Below are positions 8,659 through 16,132 of a stretch of DNA of 16,132 bases, piece by piece. Every line of letters begins with the position of its first letter. Within the stretch, counting starts at the first letter, position 1. The position numbers were made by a program, and so were the translations under genes. The notes beneath the pieces were generated by a model. The model was not told the DNA's origin. It ran no database searches and saw nothing but the letters and a program-made list of their open reading frames with translations. The stretch lies in NCBI GenBank assembly GCA_045542595.1, contig JAZQLI010000044.1, positions 1-16,132 on the forward strand, in the 5' to 3' direction. Origin of the DNA: Scatosoma sp045542595. GTDB taxonomy: Bacteria > Bacillota > Clostridia > Christensenellales > Borkfalkiaceae.

Positions 8659-10566
8659 TTATTTTTCCACCGTTTTGGTTTTTGTCTTTACTTCACGAAG
8701 CGCTTCGGCAATACTGTCGCGCTTGTCAATGGTATAGGTAGGCACTAATTTCTTTACTGATTTTTTCATATCGTCCGCTTCGGCATACGCTTCGTCGCAA
8801 AGCTGTTTAAGCGTCGGCCAAAACCGCGTTTCGTTTAAAGGAATAGGCTTGGCAATATTGATAAGTCCGTTTGCCGTTTTCGTGAGTCCTTCTTCTTCCA
8901 TTAAACGTTCTTCGTATAATTTTTCCCCAGGGCGTAAACCGGTACAAACAATGTCAATATCGACGTTGGGTTCAAAACCCGAAAGCTTGATAAGGTTATA
9001 CGCTAAATCGTAAATACGTACGGGTTCGCCCATATCCAACACGAAAATTTGTCCGCCCTTTGCATATGCACCTGCCTGCAAGACAAGAGATACCGCTTCG
9101 GGAATGGTCATAAAATACCGAATAATATCCTTGTGCGTAACGGTTACAGGTCCGCCTTCCGCAATTTGCTTTTTAAAAAGCGGAATTACCGACCCGTTGG
9201 AGCCAAGTACGTTACCAAACCGCACGGCAACGAATTTCGTCTTTTTGCTATGACGCCCTATCGTTTGAATAATCATTTCGCAAATACGTTTAGTTGCGCC
9301 CATAATGTTGGTGGGATTTACGGCTTTATCGGTGGAAATTTGCACAAACGTTTCCACTTCAAATTCATCTGCACATTTCGCCACGTTCCACGTACCATAT
9401 ACGTTATTTTTAACCGCTTCATTAGGGCTGGTTTCCATTAAAGGCACGTGTTTATGCGCCGCCGCGTGGAATACGATTTGCGGACGGTATTTTTCAAAAA
9501 CGTCGCGCATTTTTTTGCTGTCGCGCACACTTGCAATAAGCGTGAGTAAATGCAAATTAGCATCTCTTCTTTTCAGCTCTTGTTCAATTTCATAAGCGTT
9601 ATTTTCGTAAACGTCCAAAATAATCAACAATTTGGGGTTGTGTGTAGCGATTTGCCGACACAACTCGCTGCCGATAGACCCGCCGCCGCCCGTAACCAAC
9701 ACCACTTTGTTTTCAATGTACCCCATAATTTCGTCGAGATTTACCTGTACTTGTTCACGTCCCAACAAATCTTGTACGCCTACGTCACGGAATTGTGAAA
9801 CGGCAATTTGTCCGGAAACGAATTGATAAATACCAGGCAAAATTTTCACCGCACAACCTAAATTTTGACATTTTTTAACGATTTCACTAATACGTTTTTT
9901 ACTCACCGACGGCATAGCGATAAAAATTTCTTCCACGCCGTATTTTTTGGCATAAAAAGGAATTTCGTCCGTCGTACCTACAACGCGCACGCCGCAAATG
10001 CTTTCGCCCTTCTTTTCGGGGTCGTCGTCAATAATACACATAGGTCGAATTTGAATTTTATCCGAAGACTGTACTTCCTTTAAAAGTGCCGTAGCCGCGT
10101 CGCCGCCGCCTATAATCATAGCCCGTTTTTTTGCTACGAAATTATGATTAAAACTGAACTTCATAGCGGCTATGATACGTTCGGAAAAGCGTATACAGCC
10201 TACGATAATCGCCAACGTTACCACGTAAACGAACGTTGTGGATAAATCGATATATGCGCGTTCGGTGAAAACGGCAAACGTTACGTTTGCCGCGCCGATA
10301 ATAAGCGCCGAAATAACGATTTTGAAAAAGTCTAATACGCTAACCGATTTAAAGACCATAGAATACAGCCCGAAAATGGTAAACACGATAAGCGCCAAAA
10401 CGATATTCGCCAAAAGCCAATAGATATATACGATAGGCACTTCCACCCACTCGGTATACATTTTAGACGCAAAATACGCCAGTACCGCCGATACTAAAAC
10501 GGCACTGACGTCTAAAAGCACCACTAAAAATTTATTCCAAATTTTATTGCCTTTTCCTGTTCCCAT
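8659..10566 (-). CDS. Membrane UDP-GlcNAc 4,6-dehydratase, PglF/CapD/FlaA1 type
   Basis: The protein is 635 residues when started at the ATG at 10566. Four N-terminal membrane segments (~14-35, 46-69, 77-102, 108-129) precede a first nucleotide-binding-like domain (GGGDAAT 153-159). The catalytic extended SDR domain follows, with TGGGGSIG (292-299) for NAD(P)+. STDKAVNPTNIMGATK holds the Thr-Asp-Lys triad (412-414), Met422 in place of the SDR tyrosine, and Lys426. This Met substitution is characteristic of long membrane 4,6-dehydratases such as PglF. They convert UDP-GlcNAc to the 4-keto-6-deoxy sugar, the first step toward bacillosamine-like sugars. GLRPGEKLYEE near the C-terminus is also standard. 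The frame is open to an ATG at 10599 with a poor ribosome site; 10566 follows GGAGG and removes an atypical 11-residue extension. No aminotransferase or acetyltransferase for a full bacillosamine pathway is adjacent. Confidence 0.9.
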   Translation of the reverse strand: MGTGKGNKIWNKFLVVLLDVSAVLVSAVLAYFASKMYTEWVEVPIVYIYWLLANIVLALIVFTIFGLYSMVFKSVSVLDFFKIVISALIIGAANVTFAVFTERAYIDLSTTFVYVVTLAIIVGCIRFSERIIAAMKFSFNHNFVAKKRAMIIGGGDAATALLKEVQSSDKIQIRPMCIIDDDPEKKGESICGVRVVGTTDEIPFYAKKYGVEEIFIAMPSVSKKRISEIVKKCQNLGCAVKILPGIYQFVSGQIAVSQFRDVGVQDLLGREQVQVNLDEIMGYIENKVVLVTGGGGSIGSELCRQIATHNPKLLIILDVYENNAYEIEQELKRRDANLHLLTLIASVRDSKKMRDVFEKYRPQIVFHAAAHKHVPLMETSPNEAVKNNVYGTWNVAKCADEFEVETFVQISTDKAVNPTNIMGATKRICEMIIQTIGRHSKKTKFVAVRFGNVLGSNGSVIPLFKKQIAEGGPVTVTHKDIIRYFMTIPEAVSLVLQAGAYAKGGQIFVLDMGEPVRIYDLAYNLIKLSGFEPNVDIDIVCTGLRPGEKLYEERLMEEEGLTKTANGLINIAKPIPLNETRFWPTLKQLCDEAYAEADDMKKSVKKLVPTYTIDKRDSIAEALREVKTKTKTVEK

Positions 10567-10608
10567 AGCTTGTACTTCCTCCGTAGTAATTTCCAACATT
10601 ACTCTCGT

Positions 10609-10628
10609 TCGCCGTTCTCTCTCGGCGA
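10609..10628 (-). other. GC-rich hairpin in the leader of the glycan operon
   Basis: A 6-bp stem, TCGCCG with CGGCGA, and an 8-nt loop lie in the ~90-nt leader between the 10663-10691 promoter and the start codon. It is not followed by a T-run and so is not an intrinsic terminator. It may affect mRNA stability or translation; this is speculative. Confidence 0.35.
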
Positions 10629-10662
10629 CATAAAAACCCTTTACGCTCTTAATATCTTATAC

Positions 10663-10691
10663 ATTATAACACTTCAATGTTTTTTTGTCAA
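10663..10691 (-). promoter_or_regulatory. Consensus promoter of the glycan operon
   Basis: On the minus strand TTGACA (10691-10686), a 17-bp spacer and TATAAT (10668-10663) are a perfect housekeeping-sigma match, with TG one base before the -10 as well. The predicted start is near 10656, which leaves a leader of about 90 nt before 10566. Such a strong promoter implies high constitutive expression unless a repressor intervenes. Confidence 0.88.
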
Positions 10692-10818
10692 TAATATTTT
10701 CCGCTTTTCCGTAATCAAATAAAAAAGACTTTACGTATATCGCACACACCGTTTATTTTCTTTAAAAATAGAGCATAACTACAAAAATACACTTTTTTAA
10801 GTTTATAGGAGTAACGCA

Positions 10819-13800
10819 ATGAAAAAAATAATCACCGACGGCAACGGAGCAGCGGCATACGTCGCCTATGCCTTTACGGAAATTGCCGCTATTTATCCCA
10901 TTACCCCTTCTTCCCCTATGGCAGAACTCGCCGACGAATGGTCAACGGCAAAAAAGCCCAACTTATGGGGCGAAGTAGCGCAAATAATACAGATGCAATC
11001 GGAAAGCGGTGCTGCAGGCGTACTGCACGGCGCACTCACTTGCGGAGCTCTTTGTTCCACGTTCACTTGCAGCCAAGGCTTACTGTTGATGATTCCCGAT
11101 ATGTACAAAATTGCAGGCGAGCTTCTCCCTACCGTTTTCCACGTGAGTGCACGCGCCCTTTCCACACACGCATTGAGTATTTTCGGCGACCACCAAGACG
11201 TGATGGCGTGCCGACAAACGGGGTTTGCTATGCTTGCTTCTTCTTCTGTACAAGAAGCTATGGATTTAGCACTCGTCGCCCACTTGGCAACCCTAAAAAC
11301 AAGCGTGCCCTTCTTACACTTTTTCGACGGATTTCGCACTTCGCACGAATCGTGCAAAATAGATGCGGTAGAATACGATGAAATACGCACACTTTTCGAC
11401 GAGCGTGCACTTGAAAAATTCCGCCACCGCGCGCTTTCTCCCCAAAGCCCCGTGCAACGCGGCACGGCGCAAAACCCCGACGTATATTTTCAAAACCGCG
11501 AAGCTGCAAATCCCTATTATTTATCGGTAGCAAACACCGTGCAAACGGTTATGGACGAAGTGGCAAAAATCACAAAACGGGCATACCGTGTATTTGATTA
11601 TTTTGGCGCCCCCGACGCCGAATACGTAACGGTACTAATGGGCAGCGGCGCTTCCACTATGGAAGAAACGGTAGAAAAATTAAATGCCGACGGCTGGAAA
11701 ACAGGGCTTATAAAAGTGCGGCTTTACCGCCCGTTCGACGGTGCCGCTTTTATAAAAGCAATCCCTAAAAGTTGCAAAAAAATAATTGTGCTGGATAGAA
11801 CGAAAGAAGCAGGCGCACAGGGCGAGCCGTTATATCTCGACGTACGTTGCGCGCTTGCCGAACACGGCGCTGCGGATATAGAAGTATACGGCGGCCGATA
11901 CGGACTCGGTTCTAAAGAGTTTACCCCTACTATGTGCCTTGCCGTGTTTGAAAACGCAAAAAGCACCCAGCCCAAAAACCATTTTACCGTAGGCATTAAC
12001 GACGACGTAACCAACCTTTCCCTGCCTTTGCCCGCTCCCTATTTTACCACTTCAAACGATTGTATTTCCTGTAAATTTTACGGACTCGGTTCAGACGGAA
12101 CGGTGGGGGCAAACAAAAATTCCGTGCAAATTATCGGAGAAAATACCGCGCTTTACGTGCAAGCGTATTTCTATTACGATTCTAAAAAATCGGGCGGGGC
12201 TACGGTTTCGCATTTGCGGTTTGGAAAATCTCCGATACGCTCGGCATATCTTATTGACCGTGCCGATTTTATCGCCTGCCATAACCCGTCCTATCTCACT
12301 CGTTACGATATGTTAAAAGACGCCAAACCGCGCGGCACGTTTTTACTCAACTGCCCTGCCACAACGCTCACGGAACTCGAAAATTATCTTCCTAAGGCTA
12401 TCAAAAAGCAAATTGCGGAAAAGGAGCTTACTTTTTACGTGATAAACGCCACGCAAATTGCAGAAGACGTAGGTTTAAGCGGCAGGACGAGTACGGTAAT
12501 GCAGGCAGCTTTTTTCCTGCTTTCGCCGCATATTTTACCGTATGATATCGCCAAGCGTTCTCTTCAAGAACAGCTGCGAAAGAAGTTTGCCAAAAAGGGC
12601 GAAGAGACAGTGCGTAAAAATATATCCGCCGTAGAACGAGCGGAAAACGCCGTGCAAAAAATCAACTACCCCACAGAATGGAAAACGGCTCAGCCCGAAC
12701 CGTCTACCCCCACCCAAAACGAATACTTTGAAAAATGCATTTCCCCGGTATTACGTTTAGAAGGGGACAATTTGCCCGTTTCCGCATTCTCCCCCGACGG
12801 AAGCGTCCCTACGGGTACAACAAAATACGAAAAACACGGGGTCGCCGCATACCTGCCCCTTTGGATTGAAAAAAACTGTATACAGTGCAACCAGTGCGCA
12901 TTCGTTTGTCCGCACGCTACCATTCGTCCGTTTATCTTCGACGAACATACGCAAACTCCCTTTCCCACTTTGCCCACCGTAGGCAAACAGGGCACGAAAT
13001 TCCGTATACAGGTTGCCGCGGAATATTGTATGGGTTGCGGCGTTTGTGCCGACGTTTGTCCCACTAAGGAAAAGGCGCTTGTTATGCGACCTATGCAGGA
13101 GCTATTTGCAAGAGAGCGCGCCAACTGGGAGTTTGCACAATCCGCACCCACGCCCGATATCCACAACTTACAAACGGACACCGTAAAAGGCAGTCAGTTC
13201 CGTCAACCGTTATTCGAATTTTCCTATGCGTGTTCCGGTTGCGGCGAAACGCCGTATATCAAACTTTTAACCCAACTTTTCGGCGAAAAAATGCTGATTG
13301 CCAACGCCACGGGTTGTTCGTCTATCTACGGCGGTTCTTCTCCCACTTGTCCGTACACCACCGCCCCCAACGGCAGTGGCCCTGCTTGGGCGAGTTCCCT
13401 ATTTGAAGACAATGCCGAATTCGGTTTAGGTATGCGCCTTGCGTGCGATTACGCCGCCGATACGAACACACCCAAAAAATCCGTTTGGATTATCGGCGGC
13501 GACGGTTGGGCGTACGATATCGGCTACGGCGGTTTAGATCACGTACTCGCTTTAGGCAAAAACGTCAATATTTTGGTGCTTGATAGCGAAGTATATTCCA
13601 ACACAGGCGGTCAAGCCTCGAAAGCCACTCCGTTTGGAGCGACGGCAAGGTTTGCTTCGCGCGGTAAGCAAACGGAGAAAAAACAGCTTGGACTTATGGC
13701 AATGACGTACGGCAACGTGTACGTGGCGCAGGTATCTATGGGTGCGAATAGACAACAGTGTTTACAAGCTTTTTTAGAAGCGGAGAAATATGACGGCGTT

Positions 13801-14115
13801 TCCCTAATTATCGCCTATTCCCCCTGTATCGCACACGGCGTCAATATGCAAAAATGTATGCAGGAAGAACGCCTTGCCGTGGAAAGCGGCTATTTTCCCT
13901 TGTACCGTTTCAACCCTGATTTGAAAAAGCAAAATAAAAATCCTTTCATTTTAGACAGCAAAGCCCCCACCGTCCCCTTGCGTGATTTTTACGAGCGTGA
14001 GAACCGCTTTTCCACACTCACCAAGCAAACAGGCGAAAAGGAACTAACGCAAGCAGAGCTTACCGTTTCCAAACGCTTTGCATTCTATCAAAAGCTGTCT
14101 ACGTTGTTCGAATAA
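10819..14115 (+). CDS. nifJ: Pyruvate:ferredoxin (flavodoxin) oxidoreductase
   Basis: This single-chain enzyme (1098 residues) oxidises pyruvate with CoA to acetyl-CoA and CO2 and reduces ferredoxin or flavodoxin in the cytoplasm. The N-terminal domain has YPITPSSPMAE (26-36) and GDHQDVMACRQTGFAMLAS (123-141), both near-invariant. Two ferredoxin-type [4Fe-4S] motifs are intact (Cys687/690/693/697 and Cys737/740/743/747). The catalytic-domain cluster has Cys805 and Cys808 (ACSGCGE), Cys833 and probably Cys1003 (SPC). Thiamine diphosphate is bound by GGDGWAYDIGYGG (893-905) to YSNTGG (926-931). At 1098 residues it is somewhat shorter than the usual ~1170-1190, but both ends look complete, so the shortening is internal. 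AGGAG precedes the ATG. I found no convincing promoter in 10692-10818. It is monocistronic and convergent with the downstream gene. Confidence 0.97.
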   Translation: MKKIITDGNGAAAYVAYAFTEIAAIYPITPSSPMAELADEWSTAKKPNLWGEVAQIIQMQSESGAAGVLHGALTCGALCSTFTCSQGLLLMIPDMYKIAGELLPTVFHVSARALSTHALSIFGDHQDVMACRQTGFAMLASSSVQEAMDLALVAHLATLKTSVPFLHFFDGFRTSHESCKIDAVEYDEIRTLFDERALEKFRHRALSPQSPVQRGTAQNPDVYFQNREAANPYYLSVANTVQTVMDEVAKITKRAYRVFDYFGAPDAEYVTVLMGSGASTMEETVEKLNADGWKTGLIKVRLYRPFDGAAFIKAIPKSCKKIIVLDRTKEAGAQGEPLYLDVRCALAEHGAADIEVYGGRYGLGSKEFTPTMCLAVFENAKSTQPKNHFTVGINDDVTNLSLPLPAPYFTTSNDCISCKFYGLGSDGTVGANKNSVQIIGENTALYVQAYFYYDSKKSGGATVSHLRFGKSPIRSAYLIDRADFIACHNPSYLTRYDMLKDAKPRGTFLLNCPATTLTELENYLPKAIKKQIAEKELTFYVINATQIAEDVGLSGRTSTVMQAAFFLLSPHILPYDIAKRSLQEQLRKKFAKKGEETVRKNISAVERAENAVQKINYPTEWKTAQPEPSTPTQNEYFEKCISPVLRLEGDNLPVSAFSPDGSVPTGTTKYEKHGVAAYLPLWIEKNCIQCNQCAFVCPHATIRPFIFDEHTQTPFPTLPTVGKQGTKFRIQVAAEYCMGCGVCADVCPTKEKALVMRPMQELFARERANWEFAQSAPTPDIHNLQTDTVKGSQFRQPLFEFSYACSGCGETPYIKLLTQLFGEKMLIANATGCSSIYGGSSPTCPYTTAPNGSGPAWASSLFEDNAEFGLGMRLACDYAADTNTPKKSVWIIGGDGWAYDIGYGGLDHVLALGKNVNILVLDSEVYSNTGGQASKATPFGATARFASRGKQTEKKQLGLMAMTYGNVYVAQVSMGANRQQCLQAFLEAEKYDGVSLIIAYSPCIAHGVNMQKCMQEERLAVESGYFPLYRFNPDLKKQNKNPFILDSKAPTVPLRDFYERENRFSTLTKQTGEKELTQAELTVSKRFAFYQKLSTLFE

Positions 14116-14138
14116 CATTTGCTTTTATGCACAAAAAA

Positions 14139-14172
14139 ACCTGCCCCGTGCATTGAAATGCACGGGGCAGGT
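14139..14172 (-). terminator. Strong terminator of the DUF4091/GH123-like gene (shared intergenic hairpin)
   Basis: A perfect 15-bp GC-rich stem, ACCTGCCCCGTGCAT with ATGCACGGGGCAGGT, has a TGAA loop. On the minus strand it is followed directly by a run of seven T, the classic intrinsic terminator, 15 bp after that gene's stop. On the plus strand, 23 bp after the oxidoreductase stop, no T-run follows, so termination in that direction should be weaker. Confidence 0.9.
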
Positions 14173-14187
14173 ATGCGATTATTGCAA

Positions 14188-15840
14188 TTACATTCCCCTA
14201 TTTTTGATAATTTCGATAAGCCGTTGACGCACGTGCATATATTTCTTTTCGCTGTGCGGATATACGGTAAATTTCTTCATTTTATTATCGTCGAAAATCT
14301 TCTTTATCGCCGCTTTACCTGCGTATTTTTCCGCAAGCAACGCAAGGCGGTAATCTTGCCAGCCGTCGCTGATAATTTCGTTACGGATAGAATCCCAAGG
14401 CCCGTCTTCACCAGGATAAACCGCAAACGCGTCGCCTGCAGGGAACGCACCGAGCGCGTCGTTATCCAGCCAAGGATTGACGTTTGTAAGCGAATATCTA
14501 CTCTTCCAGAAATTATATCCCCAATGTAAAAACCCCACTGCGTCGTTGAAATAGGCTTGAAAACCGAGCATTCTCGTACGAAGACCAGGCATATTGATAA
14601 AGCGGTTGCTGCGGTTTTTGCCCGTACCGCAACAATAATAAATTCCCATTTTTTCGCATCTACCGTCGAATTCGGCAACTCTGCCCGTGTCCACTACGGG
14701 AATGGTAACCAAGCGTTTTTCATAGAACTCGTATTCCGACATAGCGTCGATAATTTCCATATCTTCCACAAGTGCTTGCACGGTGGCTTTCAGCTTTGCA
14801 TACTTTTCCAAATCGCGCTCGGCATTCGGTTCGTCGGTGATATGCCAAAATACCTTATCTTTTACGTTCTCTTCTTTTGCAAGTGCGACAAGTTTAGGCA
14901 ATAACGACTGCAAAAATTTGGTATATTCTTCCCCGTCGGAAGGCGTATCCCAACCGAAAATACGCTTCTCTTTCCCGTCGACGGTTGCCATAACTTTTGG
15001 ACAAGCCGTGCCGCCCCATTGCGTAAATAAATGGGAGAATTCTAAATATTCCATTCCGAGTGCCATCGCACGGCGGATAAAGGCTCGAACAGGCTCTAAA
15101 TCGAAAGAGTACTCTCCGTTCGTTACCGTAACGCCAACAAGCTGCACGGTTTTACGTTCTGTTCCCACTGCGGTATCCAGCGGCGGTGTAAACAGGGGTA
15201 CGAGTATCGAATTTCCACCGTGCTGCGCAAGATTTTTGATGTATTTATCTGCCATTTCGTTGAATTTCTTGGAGAATACAGGCAAATTGTACGCTTCCGA
15301 AATACAATCGTAATGCATCCAATTCATATTAAAAATAGGAAGTTTAGGAAGCTCTTCCCCAACCACTTCCAACACGTAATCGGTTTGCGCGATAACCTTG
15401 TCTTCACAAACGATAGAAATTTTTATTCTATGCCGACCTACGGGCAACGTCTTATCGCCTGCGGTAACAGTGAACATGAACGCTTTCCAAGCGCTCGGTA
15501 ATAAAGAAAAGCCCATACTCTTTAACGGAGTCAATAAATCGGGATACATACCCGCTTTTTTGGAAATGACGTATTTATCGTCAGGCAATTCTTCACTGAA
15601 CGCATAATTTACGGGCACGCTTTGCACTTCACGAACGGTAATATATTCGTTAATATCACTCTCCGTTTTGATATAGCAAAACTGTTTACGCATAACGCTT
15701 TTCACTGCCACTTGGAAATTATAACGGGCGTTTTTCAAGCACGCGCCTTGCGTTTCTTCGTATTTAGGATTTGTATAGGGCAACACCTTTTCGATAGCGC
15801 CCACTCCTTTTATAATTACTTTGTCTTGCAACTTTTTCAT
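14188..15840 (-). CDS. DUF4091 / GH123-like glycoside hydrolase-type protein
   Basis: This 550-residue protein has an N-terminal beta-sandwich-like region (~1-160) and then a TIM-barrel-like region from ~168. FWHITDEPN (331-339, Asp336-Glu337) resembles the Asp-Glu catalytic pair of GH123 beta-N-acetylgalactosaminidases. GFLHWGYNFW (436-445) and AVYPGEDGPWDSIRNEIISDGWQDYRLA (473-500) match the usual C-terminal part of DUF4091/GH123 proteins. The activity is inferred and the sugar specificity is uncertain. No signal peptide is seen, so it should act in the cytoplasm on imported sugars. The frame is open to an ATG at 15882; I chose 15840 because GGGA precedes it and because the -10 box lies at 15874-15879, so the earlier ATG would lie upstream of the transcript. 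It has its own promoter and terminator. Confidence 0.82.
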   Translation of the reverse strand: MKKLQDKVIIKGVGAIEKVLPYTNPKYEETQGACLKNARYNFQVAVKSVMRKQFCYIKTESDINEYITVREVQSVPVNYAFSEELPDDKYVISKKAGMYPDLLTPLKSMGFSLLPSAWKAFMFTVTAGDKTLPVGRHRIKISIVCEDKVIAQTDYVLEVVGEELPKLPIFNMNWMHYDCISEAYNLPVFSKKFNEMADKYIKNLAQHGGNSILVPLFTPPLDTAVGTERKTVQLVGVTVTNGEYSFDLEPVRAFIRRAMALGMEYLEFSHLFTQWGGTACPKVMATVDGKEKRIFGWDTPSDGEEYTKFLQSLLPKLVALAKEENVKDKVFWHITDEPNAERDLEKYAKLKATVQALVEDMEIIDAMSEYEFYEKRLVTIPVVDTGRVAEFDGRCEKMGIYYCCGTGKNRSNRFINMPGLRTRMLGFQAYFNDAVGFLHWGYNFWKSRYSLTNVNPWLDNDALGAFPAGDAFAVYPGEDGPWDSIRNEIISDGWQDYRLALLAEKYAGKAAIKKIFDDNKMKKFTVYPHSEKKYMHVRQRLIEIIKNRGM

Positions 15841-15873
15841 AGTACGTCCCTTTTGTATATTTATACTGTATTT

Positions 15874-15902
15874 ATTATACAATACCTTTTATAGAAAAGC
15901 AA
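15874..15902 (-). promoter_or_regulatory. Promoter of the DUF4091/GH123-like gene
   Basis: On the minus strand TTGCTT (15902-15897), a 17-bp spacer and TATAAT (15879-15874), with a predicted start near 15867 and a 27-nt leader before the ATG at 15840. The -10 is perfect and the -35 matches four of six positions, including TTG. Confidence 0.75.
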
Positions 15903-15994
15903 GTATTTGAATAGAATTTTTTATCGTCTATCTATTTTTACAAACAACAATAGTTAATGGAAATACTCTAACCGAGTGTTTACCAGCCAAGGGG

Positions 15995-16132
15995 CGCACG
16001 AACCACTGTTATTTCTTCTACTTCGGGTACCCGCTGGGGTTTTGCCGATACTCCGCAAACGGAGCCCTCTCGGCAAAGTGTCGTCGCTTCGCTCCTCGCA
16101 CGAACCACTGTTATTTCTTCTACTTCGGGTAC
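15995..16132. repeat. 36-bp direct repeat pair bracketing a structured 66-bp segment
   Basis: An identical 36-bp sequence beginning CGCACGAACCACTG and ending CTTCGGGTAC occurs at 15995-16030 and 16097-16132, a period of 102 bp. The first copy's 3' end runs into the perfect palindrome CGGGTACCCG (16024-16033). The 66 bp between the copies folds as a nested hairpin: TTTGCCGA (16041-16048) with TCGGCAAA (16070-16077), enclosing CTCCG/CGGAG with a CAAA loop. The block is clearly GC-richer than the AT-rich flank before it. The window ends with the last base of copy 2, as expected if assembly stopped in a longer array or a dispersed repeat. No transposase or cas gene is near. Confidence 0.85.

Noticed and set aside
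10692..10818. Promoter or riboswitch upstream of the oxidoreductase
   Set aside because: TTTACG and TTGTCA can be found, but none has a -10 at an acceptable distance, and no conserved riboswitch or T-box element is visible.
10893..13181. Minus-strand frames of up to 190 codons opposite the oxidoreductase gene
   Set aside because: They lie wholly inside a clearly functional gene, lack protein family features, and are explained by codon bias of the real strand.
10819..14115. Truncated or broken oxidoreductase because it is shorter than usual
   Set aside because: All cofactor motifs and both termini are present in one uninterrupted frame, so a naturally compact variant is the simpler reading.
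14783..15313. 176-codon plus-strand frame opposite the DUF4091/GH123-like gene
   Set aside because: It is a shadow frame with Ser-rich composition, no ribosome site and no motif; the minus-strand gene has clear family signatures, a promoter and a terminator.
15995..16132. Possible CRISPR array
   Set aside because: There are only two repeat copies, the 66-bp spacing is too long, the spacer itself folds into a hairpin, and no cas genes are present.

Overview
The window looks like one stretch of an uncultured low-to-mid GC Bacillota (Clostridia-like) chromosome, probably a metagenome contig. The reasons are a pyruvate:ferredoxin oxidoreductase typical of strict anaerobes, strong GGAGG-type ribosome binding sites, housekeeping (sigma-A) promoters with A/T-rich spacers, and a lipoprotein-type peptidase. 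Both edges fall in sequence that assemblers commonly break on: the left edge is inside a 23S rRNA gene, and the right edge is exactly at the end of a direct repeat copy.

Layout. 1-1436 is the 5' half of a 23S rRNA on the minus strand. 1437-1941 holds its leader, its own promoter with a helically phased A-tract block, and the terminator of the next operon; no 16S rRNA or tRNA lies upstream of the 23S. 1942-3664 (minus) is a two-gene unit: a lipoprotein M1 metallopeptidase followed by a small FmdB-type zinc ribbon. A divergent promoter region separates it from a plus-strand GNAT acetyltransferase (3798-4259), which appears to be transcribed without a leader. A shared bidirectional terminator separates the GNAT from a minus-strand Gfo/Idh/MocA protein resembling family GH109 (4298-5548).

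5750-10566 (minus) is a surface-glycan operon driven by a perfect TTGACA-N17-TATAAT promoter. Its first gene is a PglF/CapD-type membrane UDP-GlcNAc 4,6-dehydratase. Its second gene is a 937-residue protein that joins an O-antigen ligase/polymerase-like membrane domain to an MGDG-synthase/MurG-like glycosyltransferase. 10819-14115 (plus) is pyruvate:ferredoxin oxidoreductase. Convergent to it, 14188-15840 (minus) is a DUF4091/GH123-like protein with its own promoter. The last ~140 bases carry two 36-bp direct repeats bracketing a GC-rich nested hairpin.

How the genes fit together. The CapD-like enzyme and the ligase-glycosyltransferase fusion plausibly make and transfer a HexNAc-derived glycan. 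The GH109-like and GH123-like genes both resemble families known for N-acetylgalactosaminidases, which suggests, without proving, amino-sugar turnover. The oxidoreductase serves central anaerobic metabolism. I see no defence system, phage, transposase or CRISPR array. The most unusual items are the stand-alone 23S gene with its leader, the ligase-glycosyltransferase fusion, the leaderless GNAT gene and the structured repeat at the right edge.
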